This document shows positions 7,142 through 15,438 of a DNA stretch of 64,000 nucleotides, in pieces. The stretch spans positions 109,598 through 173,597 of the forward strand of contig NZ_JAGISH010000011.1 of assembly GCF_017813235.1 (NCBI RefSeq). Direction: 5' to 3'. The DNA comes from Sagittula salina. Lineage in GTDB: Bacteria; Pseudomonadota; Alphaproteobacteria; Rhodobacterales; Rhodobacteraceae. Position numbers and translations under genes: made by a program. Under the pieces are notes generated by a model. The model made no database searches and had not been told where the DNA came from. It saw only the letters and a program-made list of their open reading frames with translations. Numbering within the stretch: position 1 is the first letter of the stretch; every line of letters begins with the position of its first letter.

Positions 7142-8601
7142 ACGTATTTCATCTCCAGGTAGTCCTCGATGCCGTGATGGCTGCCTTCGCGGCCAAGGCC
7201 GGATTGCTTCACGCCGCCGAACGGCGCCACCTCGGTCGAGATGATGCCGGTGTTGACCCCGACGATGCCATATTCCAGCGCCTCTGCGACCTTGTACACG
7301 CGGGAGAGGTCATTGGCGTAGAAATACGACGCGAGTCCAAAGATCGTGTCGTTTGCCATCTCGATCACGTCGTCGACGGTGTCGAACTTGAACAGCGGTG
7401 CGAGCGGACCGAAGGTTTCGTCGGTCGCGACCTGCATGTCCTGCGTGACGCCGGTCACGATGGTCGGCGGCAGGAAGTGGCCCGCGCGCTGCATCGGTTT
7501 GCCGTCGCCAAGAATGACGGTCGCGCCCTTCGCGGTGGCGTCGGCGATGTGTTCCTGCACCTTGTCGATGGCGTCGGAGTTGATCAGCGGGCCGAGGTCT
7601 GTGCCCTCTTCGAGGCCGTCACCGACCTTCATCTTTTCCACGGCTGCCTTCAGTTTCGCTGCGAAGGCGTCGTAGATGCCGGACTGCACGTAGATGCGGT
7701 TGGCGCAGACGCAGGTCTGTCCGTTGTTGCGGAACTTGCACAGGATCGCGCCCTGCACGGCGGCATCGATGTCGGCGTCGTCAAAGACGATGAAGGGCGC
7801 ATTGCCGCCCAGCTCCATCGAGCATTTCATCACCTGGTCGGCGGCCTGCTTCAGCAGGATGCGCCCCACTTCGGTCGAGCCGGTGAAGGTCAGCTTGCGC
7901 ACCTTGGCGTTCTCGCAGAATTCCTTGCCGACGTCGGAGGATTTCGACGATGTGACGATGTTCAGGACACCCGCCGGGATGCCTGCGCGATGCGCCAGCA
8001 CGGCCATGGCCGTGGCTGACAGCGGCGTTTCGGCAGCGGGGCGCCCGACAAAGGCGCAGCCGGCGGCGAGCGCGGGGGCGGCCTTGCGCGCGATCATGGC
8101 ATTGGGGAAGTTCCACGGCGTGATGGAGGCGGCGACGCCGATCGGCTGCTTCATCACCATGATGCGCTTGTCGCGCTGGTGGCCTGGGATGGTCTCGCCG
8201 TAGATACGCTTCGCCTCTTCGCCAAAGAACTCGATGAAGCCCGCGCCATACGCGATCTCGCCCCGGCTCTCGGCCAGGGGCTTGCCCTGCTCGGCGGTCA
8301 TGATGATGGCGAGATCCTCCTGGTTCTCCATCATCAGGTCGAACCATTTGCGCAGTTTCGCGGCGCGCTCCTTGCCGGTCCACTGTGCCCAGTCCTTTTG
8401 TGCGGTATAGGCGGCGTCGATGGCGCGGGCCACGTCGTCGCGGCTGAGGTCTGTGACCTGCGCGATGACGTCCCCGCGCGCCGGGTTGGTCACGCCGAAG
8501 GTTTCTCCGTTCTCGACGAACTCGCCGTTCACGTAGGCGCGGGGTTCCAGCAGGGTGGGATCCTTGAGCAGGCTCTTGAGGTCGGTCGACTGATCCAGCA
8601 T
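7126..8601 (-). CDS. gabD: NAD(P)-dependent succinate-semialdehyde dehydrogenase
   Basis: 491 residues, the usual GabD length. Aldehyde dehydrogenase hallmarks: TPWNFP (161-166), FTGSTEVG (239-246), MELGGNAPF with catalytic Glu263, and GQTCVCA with catalytic Cys297. The whole chain best matches GabD, which oxidises succinate semialdehyde to succinate in 4-aminobutyrate breakdown. The ATG has a GGAGAGA site. The cofactor-binding Lys of the usual KPA motif is Arg187 here (GRPAAETP). Closely related semialdehyde dehydrogenases such as glutarate semialdehyde dehydrogenase cannot be excluded. Confidence 0.85.
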   Translation of the reverse strand: MLDQSTDLKSLLKDPTLLEPRAYVNGEFVENGETFGVTNPARGDVIAQVTDLSRDDVARAIDAAYTAQKDWAQWTGKERAAKLRKWFDLMMENQEDLAIIMTAEQGKPLAESRGEIAYGAGFIEFFGEEAKRIYGETIPGHQRDKRIMVMKQPIGVAASITPWNFPNAMIARKAAPALAAGCAFVGRPAAETPLSATAMAVLAHRAGIPAGVLNIVTSSKSSDVGKEFCENAKVRKLTFTGSTEVGRILLKQAADQVMKCSMELGGNAPFIVFDDADIDAAVQGAILCKFRNNGQTCVCANRIYVQSGIYDAFAAKLKAAVEKMKVGDGLEEGTDLGPLINSDAIDKVQEHIADATAKGATVILGDGKPMQRAGHFLPPTIVTGVTQDMQVATDETFGPLAPLFKFDTVDDVIEMANDTIFGLASYFYANDLSRVYKVAEALEYGIVGVNTGIISTEVAPFGGVKQSGLGREGSHHGIEDYLEMKYVCLSV

Positions 8602-8668
8602 GGTTTTCTCTCCGCGTTGTTGGGCGTAGCCTGAGCATCTAGAGCAGAGAAAGTATAGGGCCAAATCC

Positions 8669-9463
8669 ATGGCAGACTCCACGACAGACCTCACTGACGC
8701 CTACGAGAACGGCACCTACATCCCCGGTGCCGCCGACTACCCACCGCGCTGGGCGGCGGAGGCGGCGGACTACCGCGCGGCGCTGGGCACGCGGGCGCTT
8801 CTGGGCCTGCCCTATGGCGAAGGGGAGCGGCAGCGGCTGGATCTTTTCCTGCCCGAAGGCGAGCCGGAGGGGCTGCTGGTCTTCATCCACGGCGGCTACT
8901 GGCGGCGCTTCGACCGCTCGGACTGGTCGCATTTCGCCGAAGGCGCGCGGGCGCGGGGCTGGGCGGTGGCGATGCCGTCCTACGACCTGTGTCCCTCCGT
9001 GCGCATCCGCGACATCACGCGCCAGATCGCGCAGGCAATCACCGTGGCGGCGGCCGAGGTGACAGGGCCGATCGTCATCACCGGTCATTCCGCCGGGGGC
9101 CATCTGACCGCGCGGATGGCGCAGGTGTTGCCGGACGATCTGCGCGCGCGTGTGGTGCATTACATGCCGATCTCGCCGCTGTCCGATCTGAGGCCCCTGA
9201 TGCGGACCGAGATGAACGCCGATCTGCATCTGGATGAAGAGGAGGCCCGCGCCGAAAGCCCGGTGTCGTTCGATGCCCCCGTGGCCCCCGTCACGATCTG
9301 GGTTGGCGGGGCGGAACGGCCCGCCTTCCTGCATCAGGCGAAGTGGCTGGAGGAGACCTGGGGCTGCGGATTGGTGATCGACGAGGACAGACACCACTTC
9401 GACGTGATCGCCGGGTTGCGCCATCCAGAAAGCGCCATGGTAAACCGGCTCTTGAACACTTGA
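8669..9463 (+). CDS. Alpha/beta hydrolase, kynurenine formamidase-like
   Basis: 264 residues. An HGGYW oxyanion motif (about 74-78) is followed by the nucleophile elbow GHSAGGH (about 138-144), a late Asp region around WVGGAERPAF and a C-terminal DRHHFDVI that supplies the histidine. HGGYW or HGGFW with this spacing is typical of arylformamidase-type and related esterases. It is divergent from gabD by 67 nt. The natural substrate cannot be determined; no kynurenine pathway gene is next to it. Confidence 0.7.
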   Translation: MADSTTDLTDAYENGTYIPGAADYPPRWAAEAADYRAALGTRALLGLPYGEGERQRLDLFLPEGEPEGLLVFIHGGYWRRFDRSDWSHFAEGARARGWAVAMPSYDLCPSVRIRDITRQIAQAITVAAAEVTGPIVITGHSAGGHLTARMAQVLPDDLRARVVHYMPISPLSDLRPLMRTEMNADLHLDEEEARAESPVSFDAPVAPVTIWVGGAERPAFLHQAKWLEETWGCGLVIDEDRHHFDVIAGLRHPESAMVNRLLNT

Positions 9464-9544
9464 GGGGGACCTTCGTCCGTCGATTCCGAAAAAAGACGGT
9501 AAGGTATCCAAGCATTGCAGAGGCGCGCGCGTCCAAGGAACAAG

Positions 9545-10108
9545 ATGCGCATGGATGCCCAGATATACCCGGATGACGAAACTCTCGCCCGCGCCGCCGC
9601 GTCTGGCGACCGGGCGGCCTTCGGGCTGCTTGTGGCGCGGGTCTACGACCGCGTTTACGGCTACGCCGTCCGGCTGACCGGCAACCCGGCGGAGGCGGAG
9701 GATCTGGCGCAGGATCTTTGTGCCGCGCTGCCCGGCAAACTGCGGAGTTTCCGGGGTGAGGCGAAGCTGTCCACATGGCTCTACCGCATCGCGGTGAACG
9801 CCGCGCGCGACCGTTTCCGCAGGCAGGCGACGCGTGCGCGGGCCGCCGCAGGCTGGGGCGACTGGGAAGAGGCGCGTCAGGCGGCGAACGCCGAGGAGGC
9901 CGCCCGCCGCGACTGGCTGGCGGAGGCCATGGCCTGCCTGAACGACGATCTGCGCGAGACGCTTGCGCTGGTGCTCGACGGGGTCAGCCACGCGGAGGCG
10001 GGCGCGGTACTGGGCGTGTCCGAGGGCACGATCAGCTGGCGCATTTCGGAGGCAAAGAAGCGGCTGCGCGCGGTGAGGGACGCCGACGCGGCGGGAGAGA
10101 GCAGATGA
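9545..10108 (+). CDS. ECF-type RNA polymerase sigma factor
   Basis: 187 residues. Sigma-70 region 2 is visible as VYGYAVRLTGNPAEAEDLAQDL followed by FRGEAKLSTWLYRIAVNAARD, and region 4 as LNDDLRETLALVLDGVSHAEAGAVLGVSEGTISWRISEAKKRLR. The start is the ATG with AAGGA a few bases upstream; an upstream in-frame start would add only basic residues. The stop overlaps the ATG of the following membrane vWA gene, so the two are translationally coupled and the vWA protein is the likely regulator. Its promoter class is unknown. Confidence 0.88.
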   Translation: MRMDAQIYPDDETLARAAASGDRAAFGLLVARVYDRVYGYAVRLTGNPAEAEDLAQDLCAALPGKLRSFRGEAKLSTWLYRIAVNAARDRFRRQATRARAAAGWGDWEEARQAANAEEAARRDWLAEAMACLNDDLRETLALVLDGVSHAEAGAVLGVSEGTISWRISEAKKRLRAVRDADAAGESR

Positions 10109-12162
10109 CCGACGATCTCGACAGGCTGAAGGCCGCGATGGACGAGGCATTGCCGCCGCCGGACGCCGACCGCAAGGCGGAGGTTCTGGCGCTGGCGATG
10201 AAGAATTTCGAGCATTTGCACGGATCTTCCCAAGGACTGGCGCCCGGCGCGCGTCGCATCTCTGAAACCGGCCCCAGGGGCCTGCTCGGAGGATTGAAGA
10301 TGCTGATCGCCAGAAACACCCGCGCCATCCTGACCGCCACCACCGCGCTTGCCGCCGTGGCAATGCTGGCCGTGATCCCGGTTCTGAGAACGCAAGGGCC
10401 CCAGGCGACGGGTGTTCTGCGGGAGGCACACGAGGCCCCCGTGCCCAAGCCGGAGGTCGATCTGGACGACCCGGCATCGCCGGAGGCAGAGGCGGCAGAG
10501 GCGCCGCAGGAATTCGCCACGCAGGCAGACGCCGCCGCGCCGGTTCCGCCTGTGGCCTCCCCGCCTGTGGCCTCCCCGCCTGTGGCCATGGAACGGATGC
10601 GTGCCGAGCCGTCGTTGTCGACCCGCACGGCCCCCGCAGGCGGTGCACCGGGGGGCGGTATGGCGACGCTTGCCGCGCCCTCGCCGGGCATCGCGCCCGC
10701 CCCCGTCCCGCGCCCTGTTCCTGACGCGGTGCCGCGGCCCCGGCCGGATACGGAGGCTTTTCCGCAGGCCCCTGACCACCCCGTCAAGGTCACAGTGGAG
10801 GAGCCGGTATCGACCTTCTCCATCGACGTGGACACGGCGTCGTGGTCCTACATCCGCCGCGCACTGACCATGGGGCAACTGCCGCCGAAGGACGCCGTGC
10901 GGATCGAGGAGATGGTGAACTATTTCGACTATGACTACGCGGGCCCGCAGGCGGGGCAGCCCTTTGCCACCCATGTCGGCGTGTCGGACAGTCCGTGGCG
11001 GGCGGGCACGCGGATCGTGCAGATCGGTTTGCAGGGGGCGCTGCCTCTGGGACAGGGCAGCAAAACCGGAGTGCCGGGCATCGCCCGCCCACCCATGAAC
11101 CTTGTCTTCCTGATCGACACCTCCGGGTCGATGAACGAGCCGGACAAGCTGCCGCTCCTGAAACAGAGCTTTCGCCTGATGCTGGGCCAGCTCGGGGCTG
11201 AGGATCGGGTTTCCATCGTGACCTACGCGGGATCGGCGGGGCGCGTGCTGCCGCCCACCCCGGCGACGGAGCGCAACACGATCCTGACCGCGCTGGAGAA
11301 CCTGCAGGCAGGCGGTGGCACGGCGGGGCAGGCCGGGCTGCAACAGGCCTATGCCACGGCGCAGGAAATGGCCCGTGATGGTGCCGTGTCCCGCGTGATC
11401 CTCGCCACCGATGGCGATTTCAACGTCGGCCTCAGCGACCCGGAGGCGCTGAAGGACTTCATCGCGGAGCAGCGGAAGGGCGGCACCTACCTTAGCGTTC
11501 TGGGCTTTGGGCGCGGAAATCTGGATGATGCGACGATGCAGGCGCTGGCGCAGAACGGTAACGGAATGGCCGCCTACATCGACACGCTGGCCGAGGCCCA
11601 GAAGGTGCTGGCGGACCAGTTGACCGGGGCGCTGGTGCCCATCGCTGACGATGTGAAGATCCAGGTGGAATGGAACCCCGCGCTGGTCGCGGAATACCGG
11701 TTGGTCGGCTACGAGACCCGCGCCCTGCGCCGAGAGGATTTCAACAATGATCACGTCGACGCGGGCGAGATCGGCGCAGGCCACCAGGTGACCGCGCTAT
11801 ACGAGATCACGCCCACGGGCTCCGGTGCGCGCATGACTGATCCCTTGCGGTACGGGGCGCGGCAAGTCGCGTCCGACAGCAAGGAGCTGGGATTCCTCCG
11901 CCTGCGCTACAAGGCACCGGGGGAGGGCGAAAGCCGGCTGATCGAGACGCCGATTATGGCCGATGCCGCCCCCCTGCCAGAAGCGGGCTGGGCGACGGCC
12001 ATCGCGGGCTTTGGCCAGATTCTGAAGGGATCGACCCTGATTGGCGACTGGTCGATGGGCGATGCCATCGCGCTGGCGCAGGCCTCGAAAGGGGCGGACC
12101 GCTTTGGCTACCGCACGGAGGCGATCACCCTCATGCGGTTGGCGGAGAGCCTGACGAAGTGA
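10105..12162 (+). CDS. Membrane vWA/DUF3520 protein (YfbK-like), possible anti-sigma
   Basis: 685 residues. Residues 1-60 are soluble and acidic/helical (MTDDLDRLKAAMDEALPPPD), followed by one transmembrane segment near 70-90, a long Pro/Ala-rich linker with VASPP repeats, then STFSIDVDTASWSYIRRALT and a von Willebrand A domain with the MIDAS motif DTSGSM (about 338-343) and a C-terminal DUF3520-type region. E. coli YfbK has the same back half. The N-terminus sits on the cytoplasmic side and overlaps an ECF sigma gene, so an anti-sigma role for residues 1-60 is plausible but inferred. Confidence 0.75.
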   Translation: MTDDLDRLKAAMDEALPPPDADRKAEVLALAMKNFEHLHGSSQGLAPGARRISETGPRGLLGGLKMLIARNTRAILTATTALAAVAMLAVIPVLRTQGPQATGVLREAHEAPVPKPEVDLDDPASPEAEAAEAPQEFATQADAAAPVPPVASPPVASPPVAMERMRAEPSLSTRTAPAGGAPGGGMATLAAPSPGIAPAPVPRPVPDAVPRPRPDTEAFPQAPDHPVKVTVEEPVSTFSIDVDTASWSYIRRALTMGQLPPKDAVRIEEMVNYFDYDYAGPQAGQPFATHVGVSDSPWRAGTRIVQIGLQGALPLGQGSKTGVPGIARPPMNLVFLIDTSGSMNEPDKLPLLKQSFRLMLGQLGAEDRVSIVTYAGSAGRVLPPTPATERNTILTALENLQAGGGTAGQAGLQQAYATAQEMARDGAVSRVILATDGDFNVGLSDPEALKDFIAEQRKGGTYLSVLGFGRGNLDDATMQALAQNGNGMAAYIDTLAEAQKVLADQLTGALVPIADDVKIQVEWNPALVAEYRLVGYETRALRREDFNNDHVDAGEIGAGHQVTALYEITPTGSGARMTDPLRYGARQVASDSKELGFLRLRYKAPGEGESRLIETPIMADAAPLPEAGWATAIAGFGQILKGSTLIGDWSMGDAIALAQASKGADRFGYRTEAITLMRLAESLTK
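10546..10587 (+). repeat. 15-bp tandem repeat inside the vWA gene
   Basis: CCGCCTGTGGCCTCC occurs twice in full and once as a 12-bp partial copy. It is in frame and encodes repeated PPVAS units in the periplasmic linker between the membrane helix and the vWA domain. A multiple of three keeps the frame, so copy number could vary without destroying the protein. Confidence 0.85.
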
Positions 12163-12207
12163 CGCGATCCCCTGCACCGGCATCCTGCGGGGGCGGGTTT
12201 CGCAGCG

Positions 12208-12236
12208 CTGTCACGCGTTCATCACACGGTTGTTAC
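12208..12236 (+). promoter_or_regulatory. Pho-box-like triple repeat
   Basis: Three 7-nt units, CTGTCAC, TCATCAC and TTGTTAC, follow each other with exact 4-nt spacers (11-bp period), 48 nt before the start codon of the secreted phytase/esterase-like gene. PhoB boxes in Alphaproteobacteria are direct repeats of CTGTCAT-like units with this period. The gene family fits phosphate-starvation control. The middle unit is a poor match, so this is a candidate only. Confidence 0.5.
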
Positions 12237-12283
12237 AGTGCGACAGCAAAGGCTGATGCAGAACACAACGGGGGACCCGTGAC

Positions 12284-14455
12284 ATGACCTTTCGCAGCAT
12301 CTGCCTGACCAGCGCGCTGGCGCTGACCGCCGGGGCGGCCCATGCCGAGATGAATTTCAACCGCATCGCGTCGTTCGCTACGCCGCTGAACATGGCGCCG
12401 GGCGAGGACACCGCCCGCGAAACCTCCGCCGAGATCATCGCCGCCTCCGCGGACGGCATGACGCTGATCTACACCGACAGCCCGCTGGGCGTGGTGGGCC
12501 GGATCGACATCACTGATCCCAAGGCGCCTGCGCCGCTGGGCAACACCGACGTGGGCGGGGAGCCGACCTCTGTCACGGTGATCGGCAACACGGCCTATGT
12601 CGCCGTGAACACCTCGGAAAGCTACACGAAGCCGTCAGGCACGCTTCTTGCGCTCGACCTCGCCACGGGCGAGATCGCCCAAAGCTGCGACCTGGGCGGG
12701 CAGCCCGATGCGACGGCGCATGATGAGGCGGGGACCTTTGTCGTCGTCGCCATCGAGAACGAGCGCGACGAGGACGCGGGCGACGGCCGCATCGGTCAGA
12801 TGCCGGGTGGCTGGGTATCCAAGGTGGCGATCACGGACGGCGCGATGGACTGCGCGGTGCAGCGGATCGACGTCACCGGGCTGGCGGAAATCGCGCCCGA
12901 CGACCCGGAGCCGGAATTCGTCGACGTGAACGCGCGGGGCGAGATCGTGGTGTCGCTGCAGGAAAACAACCACCTCGTCGTGATCGGCGCGGAAGGCACG
13001 GTGATCAATCATTTCCCGGCGGGCGCGGTCGACCTGACCCGCATCGACACGAAGGACGAGCGCGGCGCGCTGCGCTTCGAGGACACGCAGGAAGGGCGCC
13101 CGCGCGAACCCGACGGGGTGCAGTGGCTGGATGACGCGCATTTCATGACCGCGAACGAGGGCGACATGGACGGCGGCTCCCGCTCCGTCACGGTGTTTTC
13201 GAAGGACGGCTCGGTGGTGTTCGAGAGCGGTTCGGATTTCGAAACGGCTGTGATCCAGGCGGGCCACTACCCGGACAAGCGGTCGGACGCGAAGGGCGCG
13301 GAGCCCGAGGGCATGGAAGTCGCGACCTTCGGGGATACGACCTTCGCCTTTGTTCTGGGGGAGCGGTCCTCCACCGTGTCCGTTTACGACGTGACCGATC
13401 CGGCCAGCCCGGTGTTCAGGCAGCTCCTGCCCTCCGGCATCGCTCCCGAGGGTGCGATCGCAATCCCGGAGCGGAACCTTTTGGTAACCGCGAACGAGGC
13501 TGATCTGGTCGAGGACGGCGGCGTGCGGGCGCATGTTATGCTGTACGAATATCAGGAGGCAAAGGCCGCCTACCCGCAGCTGACCTCTGCCGGGGCGGAC
13601 ACGCTGATCGGCTGGGGTGCGATTTCGGGCATGGTGGCCGGCGAAGATGGTCTGATCCATGCCGTCAACGACAGCTTCTACGGCTATCAGCCGACGATCT
13701 CCAGCATCGACGCCACGGTGTCCCCGGCGCGCATCGTGAAAGCGCTGCCGGTGACGCGTGCCGGGATGCCGGCGCAAAAGCTGGATCTGGAGGGAATCAC
13801 CACGGATGGGGAGGGCGGTTTCTGGCTGGCTTCGGAAGGCCGAACCGACCGGCTGATCCCGCACGCGCTTTACCACGTCGGCGCCTCCGGCGAGATCACC
13901 GGGGAGGTCGCGCTGCCCGCAGACCTGTTGGCGAACGAGAAGCGCTTTGGCTTCGAAGGGGTGACAAGGATCGGCGACGTGCTCTGGATGGCGGTGCAGC
14001 GCGAGTGGACCGACGATCCAGAGAACACGGTGAAGCTGGTGGCCTATGACCTGAAGTCCGAGGAGTGGGGGGCGGTCCGCTACGAGAAGGCGGCGCCGCA
14101 GACCGGCTGGGTCGGCCTGTCGGAGATCGTGGCGCATGGCGACTGGGTCTATGTCATCGAGCGCGACAATCAGATCGGTGCGGCTGCGGTGACAAAGAAG
14201 GTCTATCGCATCCCGGCGTCCGAGATGGTGCCTGTGGCGCTGGGCGGCGACCTGCCGGTGGTCACGAAGGAAGAGGTCGCGGACCTGATCCCGGCGCTGG
14301 CCTCGCAGGGTGGCTATGTCGTCGACAAGGTCGAGGGGCTGGCGATCACGGCCGACGGCACGATCTGGGCCGTTACCGACAACGACGGGGTGGATGACAG
14401 CTCTGGCGAGACATTCTTCTGGCAGGTGGGCCGCGCGGAGCAGCCCTCGCAGTAA
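12284..14455 (+). CDS. Secreted phytase/esterase-like protein, two beta-propeller regions
   Basis: 723 residues with a Sec signal peptide (cleavage after GAAHA, about residue 21). Residues 25-430 read as a choice-of-anchor-I/YncE-like propeller with repeated EPEGMEVATF and SPVFRQLLP type blades. Residues 440-720 contain GWGAISGM, LDLEGITTDGEGGFWLASEG, FGFEGVTRIGD, and VEGLAITADGTIWAVTDNDGVDD, matching the esterase-like activity of phytase family (PF13449). It probably acts in the periplasm or outside the cell on phosphate esters, a role supported by the upstream Pho-box-like repeat. Exact substrate unknown. Confidence 0.75.
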   Translation: MTFRSICLTSALALTAGAAHAEMNFNRIASFATPLNMAPGEDTARETSAEIIAASADGMTLIYTDSPLGVVGRIDITDPKAPAPLGNTDVGGEPTSVTVIGNTAYVAVNTSESYTKPSGTLLALDLATGEIAQSCDLGGQPDATAHDEAGTFVVVAIENERDEDAGDGRIGQMPGGWVSKVAITDGAMDCAVQRIDVTGLAEIAPDDPEPEFVDVNARGEIVVSLQENNHLVVIGAEGTVINHFPAGAVDLTRIDTKDERGALRFEDTQEGRPREPDGVQWLDDAHFMTANEGDMDGGSRSVTVFSKDGSVVFESGSDFETAVIQAGHYPDKRSDAKGAEPEGMEVATFGDTTFAFVLGERSSTVSVYDVTDPASPVFRQLLPSGIAPEGAIAIPERNLLVTANEADLVEDGGVRAHVMLYEYQEAKAAYPQLTSAGADTLIGWGAISGMVAGEDGLIHAVNDSFYGYQPTISSIDATVSPARIVKALPVTRAGMPAQKLDLEGITTDGEGGFWLASEGRTDRLIPHALYHVGASGEITGEVALPADLLANEKRFGFEGVTRIGDVLWMAVQREWTDDPENTVKLVAYDLKSEEWGAVRYEKAAPQTGWVGLSEIVAHGDWVYVIERDNQIGAAAVTKKVYRIPASEMVPVALGGDLPVVTKEEVADLIPALASQGGYVVDKVEGLAITADGTIWAVTDNDGVDDSSGETFFWQVGRAEQPSQ

Positions 14456-14474
14456 CCGGTTCGGTGTGAACCAG

Positions 14475-14505
14475 CGCGCCCCGCGGGAGTCCGCGGGGCG
14501 CGTTT
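14475..14505 (+). terminator. Intrinsic terminator after the phytase-like gene
   Basis: A 12-bp perfect GC stem (CGCGCCCCGCGG and its complement) with a GAGT loop is followed by TTTGCG and further T-rich runs. It lies 20 nt past the stop codon and should end the transcript. Confidence 0.8.
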
Positions 14506-14883
14506 GCGTTTTTCGGGCCTGCTTTTTCGGGCCTGCTTTTTTGATCCGTGTTTGTTGGGCCGAGTTTCTCCGGCCTGTTTCGCCCGCTGACGTCGGTCGA
14601 CCCCCGCGCGCCTGCGGCGCGCGTCATGGGCGCCCTTCGGGCGACAGGATTTGCGCCCAAGGGGCACGGTTCGGGGGCGCTGCCCCCGGTCGCTTCTGCG
14701 AAGCGCCGCCCCCGAGGTATTTGGAAACCGAAGAAGCGGGGCAGGCGCGGTGTGGGAACCATAAACGGTGCAGGTCCGTTGGGTCCGGTACCGTAAGGGA
14801 AAGTGCCGCGAGTTTTCGTTCATTTGAGATTGCAACCGGCGCTTAAGCCTTGCGTTGTACCGTCGAAGGATAAGGATAAAGCC
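14506..14883. other. Intergenic stretch with T-runs and a GC-rich extragenic element
   Basis: No gene is convincing here. Directly after the terminator the unit TTTTTCGGGCCTGC is repeated twice. From about 14610 to 14735 comes a GC-rich, hairpin-prone segment (GCGCCTGCGGCGCGC, GGGCGCCCTTCGGGCG, CGGGGGCGCTGCCCCCG) that ends in CCCCGAGGTATTTGGAAACC. A related end, CCGGAGTATTTCGAAAGC, is found on the minus strand at 20970-21000. This looks like a dispersed extragenic repeat. Confidence 0.5.
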
Positions 14884-15438
14884 ATGGAGGCCCCCATGCC
14901 CGAGGATCCGGATTTGTCGGTCGTTCTGTGCGTCCTTGCCGGAGCGCTTGCCATAGCCGCCGGGGCGCTGGGGGCGCTGAACCTCGATCCGGCCTTTACC
15001 GGCCTGCTGGGGGTCCTCGTCGTGCTGCGGATCTGCTGGCTGGACGACAATATTGCGAATGACCTTCTGGATCGCGATCATTTGCCGCAAAGCTATCTGA
15101 ATGCGCAGGCGCGCCAGCGCATGGTGGAAATCATGCTGCTGGGCAAGCCTTGGGGCGAGGTGGACCTGTCACCTGGGTTGGTCGCGACGCGGATGCGGGC
15201 GGAGGCGCAGGTCTGGTCGGCGGTGATCGTATCGGGCTGTGCCGCGCTATTGGCGGATACCGCGCCCTTCGGGGTGGGGGTATCGCTGGTTCTGGCGCTG
15301 GGTGGATTCCTTTTGGCCTTTCGCATGGCGGATCGGATTTCGGCCACGCTCTGGCTGGTGGAATGCGGCCGCGCGTTGCCCCGAAGGGATCTCTTGCAGC
15401 GTCCCGGTTGGGCACTGCTACGCCGCCGTTATCGTTAA
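14884..15438 (+). CDS. Hypothetical membrane protein
   Basis: 184 residues with four hydrophobic segments: a pair at about 12-50 and a pair at about 110-155. Between them is a soluble loop with NDLLDRDHLPQSYLNAQ. The ATG is preceded by AAGGATAAAG; an open upstream extension has no ribosome site. The 3' end overlaps the convergent LysR gene by 4 nt. No family recognised. Confidence 0.6.
   Translation: MEAPMPEDPDLSVVLCVLAGALAIAAGALGALNLDPAFTGLLGVLVVLRICWLDDNIANDLLDRDHLPQSYLNAQARQRMVEIMLLGKPWGEVDLSPGLVATRMRAEAQVWSAVIVSGCAALLADTAPFGVGVSLVLALGGFLLAFRMADRISATLWLVECGRALPRRDLLQRPGWALLRRRYR

Noticed and set aside
10543..10590. CRISPR-like or minisatellite array
   Set aside because: The 15-bp repeats are contiguous, in frame and encode a PPVAS linker; no spacers exist.
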